Below are positions 31,682 through 33,848 of a stretch of DNA of 33,848 nucleotides, in pieces. The translations under genes and the position numbers were made by a program. Under the pieces are notes generated by a model. The model was not told the origin of the DNA. It did no database searches and saw only the letters and a list, made by a program, of their open reading frames with translations. This stretch comes from an uncultured Collinsella sp. Lineage in GTDB: Bacteria; Actinomycetota; Coriobacteriia; Coriobacteriales; Coriobacteriaceae. Location of the stretch: contig CAKUFW010000017.1 in NCBI GenBank assembly GCA_934650975.1, positions 1 through 33,848 on the forward strand, in the 5' to 3' direction. Every line of letters starts with the position of its first letter. Within the stretch, counting starts at the first letter, position 1.

Positions 31682-32602
31682 CTACACGCGCAGGTAGCGG
31701 CGCATGGCGATGGCAGAACCAAAGAGACCGATAATCACGCCGACCAGAATCAGCGCAGCATAGGTCACCAGGTAGTACTGCATCGGCAGGGCAAACGACA
31801 TCCAGCCGATGCTCTCCTGCAGACGCGGAATCATCAGATTGCGCAGCAGCTCCAGAACGCCGATGGAAAGCAGCGAGCCCAAAATGGCCTGCAGTACGCC
31901 CTCGGTGATAAACGGGCCGCGAATGAAGCCGTTGCTGGCGCCGACCAGACGCATAATCGCAATCTCACGACGACGCGCCGTGATGGAAAGGCGAATCGTG
32001 TTGTTGATGAAGATGAATGCGATAAAGGTCAGAAGGCCAACGAGCACCACGGCGGCGATGCGGATGTAGTTGGTCACCTGGAACAGGCGGCTCACTTCCT
32101 CCTGGCCGTACAGCACGCTCGCGTTGACGTCGCCGTCATCCGCGATCTTCTGGAAATCGGCGTTCTTCTTGAGCTTCTTTGCCGTGCTCTCGACCTGAGA
32201 CGGGTCATCCATCTCAATGGCGAAGGAGGCGGGCAGCGGATTCTGGCCATCGAGCGCGCTCATGGTGGCGTCGGCGTTGCCCGACATCTTGCTCGTATAC
32301 TCGGCCAGCGCGTCGTCCTTGTCCTTATAGGTCACGGACTTGACGTTATTCCACGTCTTAAGCTCGGCCTCAAAAGCCTGAACATCGGCCTGATCGGCGT
32401 CATCACTAATGAACGCGTTGATGACAACCTGATCCTCGACGGTGCCGATCACGGAGTTCAGCATCGCGGAGCCCATGATGAACAGGCCGATGATAAACAG
32501 CGAAAGGAAGATCGTGATGACGGCGCCGAGCGAGGTAGTCCAGTTACGGAAGAAGTGGCTGATTGCCTCTTTGAAGGAGTAGCCCACGTTAGTTGGTGCC
32601 AT
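31682..32602 (-). CDS. ftsX: Cell-division permease-like protein FtsX
   Basis: Membrane partner of FtsE that links ATP hydrolysis in the cytoplasm to cell-wall hydrolases outside. The 306-residue protein has the FtsX layout: a cytoplasmic N-terminus, a first helix near residues 20-50 (ITIFLSLFIIGLFIMG), an extracytoplasmic domain of about 120 residues, and three further helices near the C-terminus (AAVVLVGLLTFIAFIFINN, LGSLLSIGVLEL, LILVGVIIGLFGSAIA). ATG at 32602 overlaps the ftsE end by 14 nt, so the pair is translationally coupled. Confidence 0.94.
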   Translation of the reverse strand: MAPTNVGYSFKEAISHFFRNWTTSLGAVITIFLSLFIIGLFIMGSAMLNSVIGTVEDQVVINAFISDDADQADVQAFEAELKTWNNVKSVTYKDKDDALAEYTSKMSGNADATMSALDGQNPLPASFAIEMDDPSQVESTAKKLKKNADFQKIADDGDVNASVLYGQEEVSRLFQVTNYIRIAAVVLVGLLTFIAFIFINNTIRLSITARRREIAIMRLVGASNGFIRGPFITEGVLQAILGSLLSIGVLELLRNLMIPRLQESIGWMSFALPMQYYLVTYAALILVGVIIGLFGSAIAMRRYLRV

Positions 32603-33809
32603 AGTTGCCGTAACCTCCCCTCTCCTGGTCGCGGATAACGTGGCCGCCCTCGAGGGCGATCACGCGACGGTGCATGCTATCGACCATCTCGCGGTCGTGC
32701 GTGGCGACGATCACGGTGGTGCCGGTGCGGTTAATGCGCTCGAGCAGCTTCATGATGCCCAGCGAGATCGCCGGGTCGAGGTTACCCGTGGGCTCGTCGC
32801 AGATCAGCAGCGGCGGACGGTTGACCATAGCGCGGGCGACGGCAACGCGCTGCTGCTCGCCACCGGAAAGCTGGTCGGGCAGCGAGTCCATCTGATCGGC
32901 CAGACCGACCAGACGCAGCACCTCGGGCACCTGGCTGCGAATGACGCCCTTGGGCTTGCCGATGCACTGCAGGGCAAACGCCACGTTTTCGTAGGCGGTT
33001 TTTTGCGGCAGAAGCTTAAAGTCCTGGAACACGGCGCCAATCTGGCGGCGCAGGAACGGGACCTTGCGGTTCTTGATCTTCATGAGGTCCTGACCGGCAA
33101 CCAGGATGCGACCGCTCGTCGGCTTGACGTCGCGGTTGAGCGTCGACAGCAGCGTGGTCTTACCCGAGCCGGAGTGACCGACCAGAAAGACGAACTCGCC
33201 CGGATAGATCTCGATGTTGATGTCGTCGAGTGCGGGCTTGTTGGGCTGTGCCGGATAGATCTTGGTGACATGCTCCATAAGGATGACGGGCTCGACACCG
33301 GCCTGCTTGGCCATCTTCTTGCGGCTGGCCTGCGGATCGATGGGCGCAAACACCGACGTAAAATCGGGGTTGTTGAGCGCGTTATCGAGGCTTGCGACCT
33401 CGGCTGCCTGATCGCTCTCGACCACCGGGGCAGCAGGCTGCGTGGGATCGGGAATAGCGGCAAAGAGGCCAGACTGCGCAGGCTGAGGAGCCGGTGTCGC
33501 AGGAGCCATGGGGTCGGGAATGCCGGCCATGCTAGGCTGCGGCGCGGCGGCGCCAGCCTGAGGCTGCTCCACGCGAGCGGTCACAGCCTGAACGGGCTCA
33601 AAACCCGCCGTGCCGGAAAGCGCAACATCGCTGATGGGATTGTAGGCAAAGGGATCGGATGCCGGCTGTGCCTGATCTGCCGGCTGAGCGGGGGCCTGAG
33701 CAACAGGCTGGCCCTCTGAATCCGGAGTGGCGAAACGACTGCCCTGGACGCCTGTCTGCGTCTTGGGGGCATCATCGCCCGCACCGGAGGTACGGAAGTG
33801 GTTACCCAC
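32589..33809 (-). CDS. ftsE: Cell-division ATP-binding protein FtsE with long N-terminal extension
   Basis: ATPase that powers FtsX in divisome and cell-wall control. The ABC domain (about residues 176-400) is complete: Walker A GHSGSGKTT at 211-219, Q-loop QDFKLLPQ, signature LSGGEQ at 314-319, Walker B LLICDEP at 334-340, and H371. Typical FtsE is near 225 residues; this one has about 175 extra N-terminal residues that are Pro-, Ala- and Gln-rich and look disordered. The extension is supported by AAGGAG 5 nt before the GTG start at 33809. An internal start near M166 or M179 could also give a normal-size product. Confidence 0.93.
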   Translation of the reverse strand: MGNHFRTSGAGDDAPKTQTGVQGSRFATPDSEGQPVAQAPAQPADQAQPASDPFAYNPISDVALSGTAGFEPVQAVTARVEQPQAGAAAPQPSMAGIPDPMAPATPAPQPAQSGLFAAIPDPTQPAAPVVESDQAAEVASLDNALNNPDFTSVFAPIDPQASRKKMAKQAGVEPVILMEHVTKIYPAQPNKPALDDINIEIYPGEFVFLVGHSGSGKTTLLSTLNRDVKPTSGRILVAGQDLMKIKNRKVPFLRRQIGAVFQDFKLLPQKTAYENVAFALQCIGKPKGVIRSQVPEVLRLVGLADQMDSLPDQLSGGEQQRVAVARAMVNRPPLLICDEPTGNLDPAISLGIMKLLERINRTGTTVIVATHDREMVDSMHRRVIALEGGHVIRDQERGGYGNYGTN

Positions 33810-33848
33810 TGGTGCTCCTTATCGTCGTGCGTTTAAACTACATGAGCG

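Overview
The window (33.8 kb, high GC, no partial plasmid or phage structure) looks like chromosomal DNA of an anaerobic, gut-type actinomycete. Its gene content (PTS sugar uptake, flavodoxin-ferredoxin protein, rubredoxin plus flavin reductase, GltBD, AbiEi-like/DUF559 protein) and its style of intergenic hairpin repeats suggest Coriobacteriia, probably Collinsella or a close relative. That assignment is an inference from content, not a database match.

Layout. (1) 1-2722, minus strand: a PTS operon IIA -> BglG/LicT-type antiterminator -> EIIC (cut by the window edge), with a promoter and a leader in which two hairpins exclude each other, as expected for antitermination. (2) 2959-3720: flavodoxin-like/2[4Fe-4S] ferredoxin protein. 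(3) 4088-6340: DEAD-box RNA helicase with a long RGG-type tail. (4) 6667-9794, plus strand: copper module copA-copZ-csoR with a CsoR-like operator inside the copA promoter; hairpin repeats sit between all three genes. (5) 9941-14426: small membrane/zinc-ribbon protein, prolidase-like amidohydrolase, an AbiEi-like/DUF559 nuclease-fold protein bracketed by duplicated repeat arrays, and an unknown protein. (6) 14832-21016, minus: gltB-gltD glutamate synthase. (7) 21425-23530, plus: gpmA and an Nramp metal transporter. (8) 23999-26525, minus: short rubredoxin, flavin reductase, smpB, a TPR protein, tRNA-Glu(CTC) and tRNA-Gln(CTG). (9) 26802-29238: accessory stretch with an unknown short protein, an ArsC/Spx-like protein, a VanZ-like protein and an orphan serine recombinase. 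(10) 29355-33809, minus: ftsE-ftsX cell-division operon and rnr (RNase R).

The most unusual feature is the intergenic DNA. At least seven families of inverted-repeat elements fill most gaps, and several have rigid geometry: a 67-nt hairpin (four copies, all exactly 67 nt), a 50-nt element (four copies), 33-mers joined in 34-bp steps, an array of 15-mers alternating in orientation every 40 bp (three loci, 11 hairpins), and a 62-bp-period array. One 40-bp-step array is duplicated as about 221-bp direct repeats on both sides of the AbiEi-like/DUF559 gene. No transposase, RAYT or cas gene is visible in the window. These arrays are the best candidate for an undescribed system.

All coordinates and alignments were read by hand. 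Functional calls rest on recognised motifs; no search was run.
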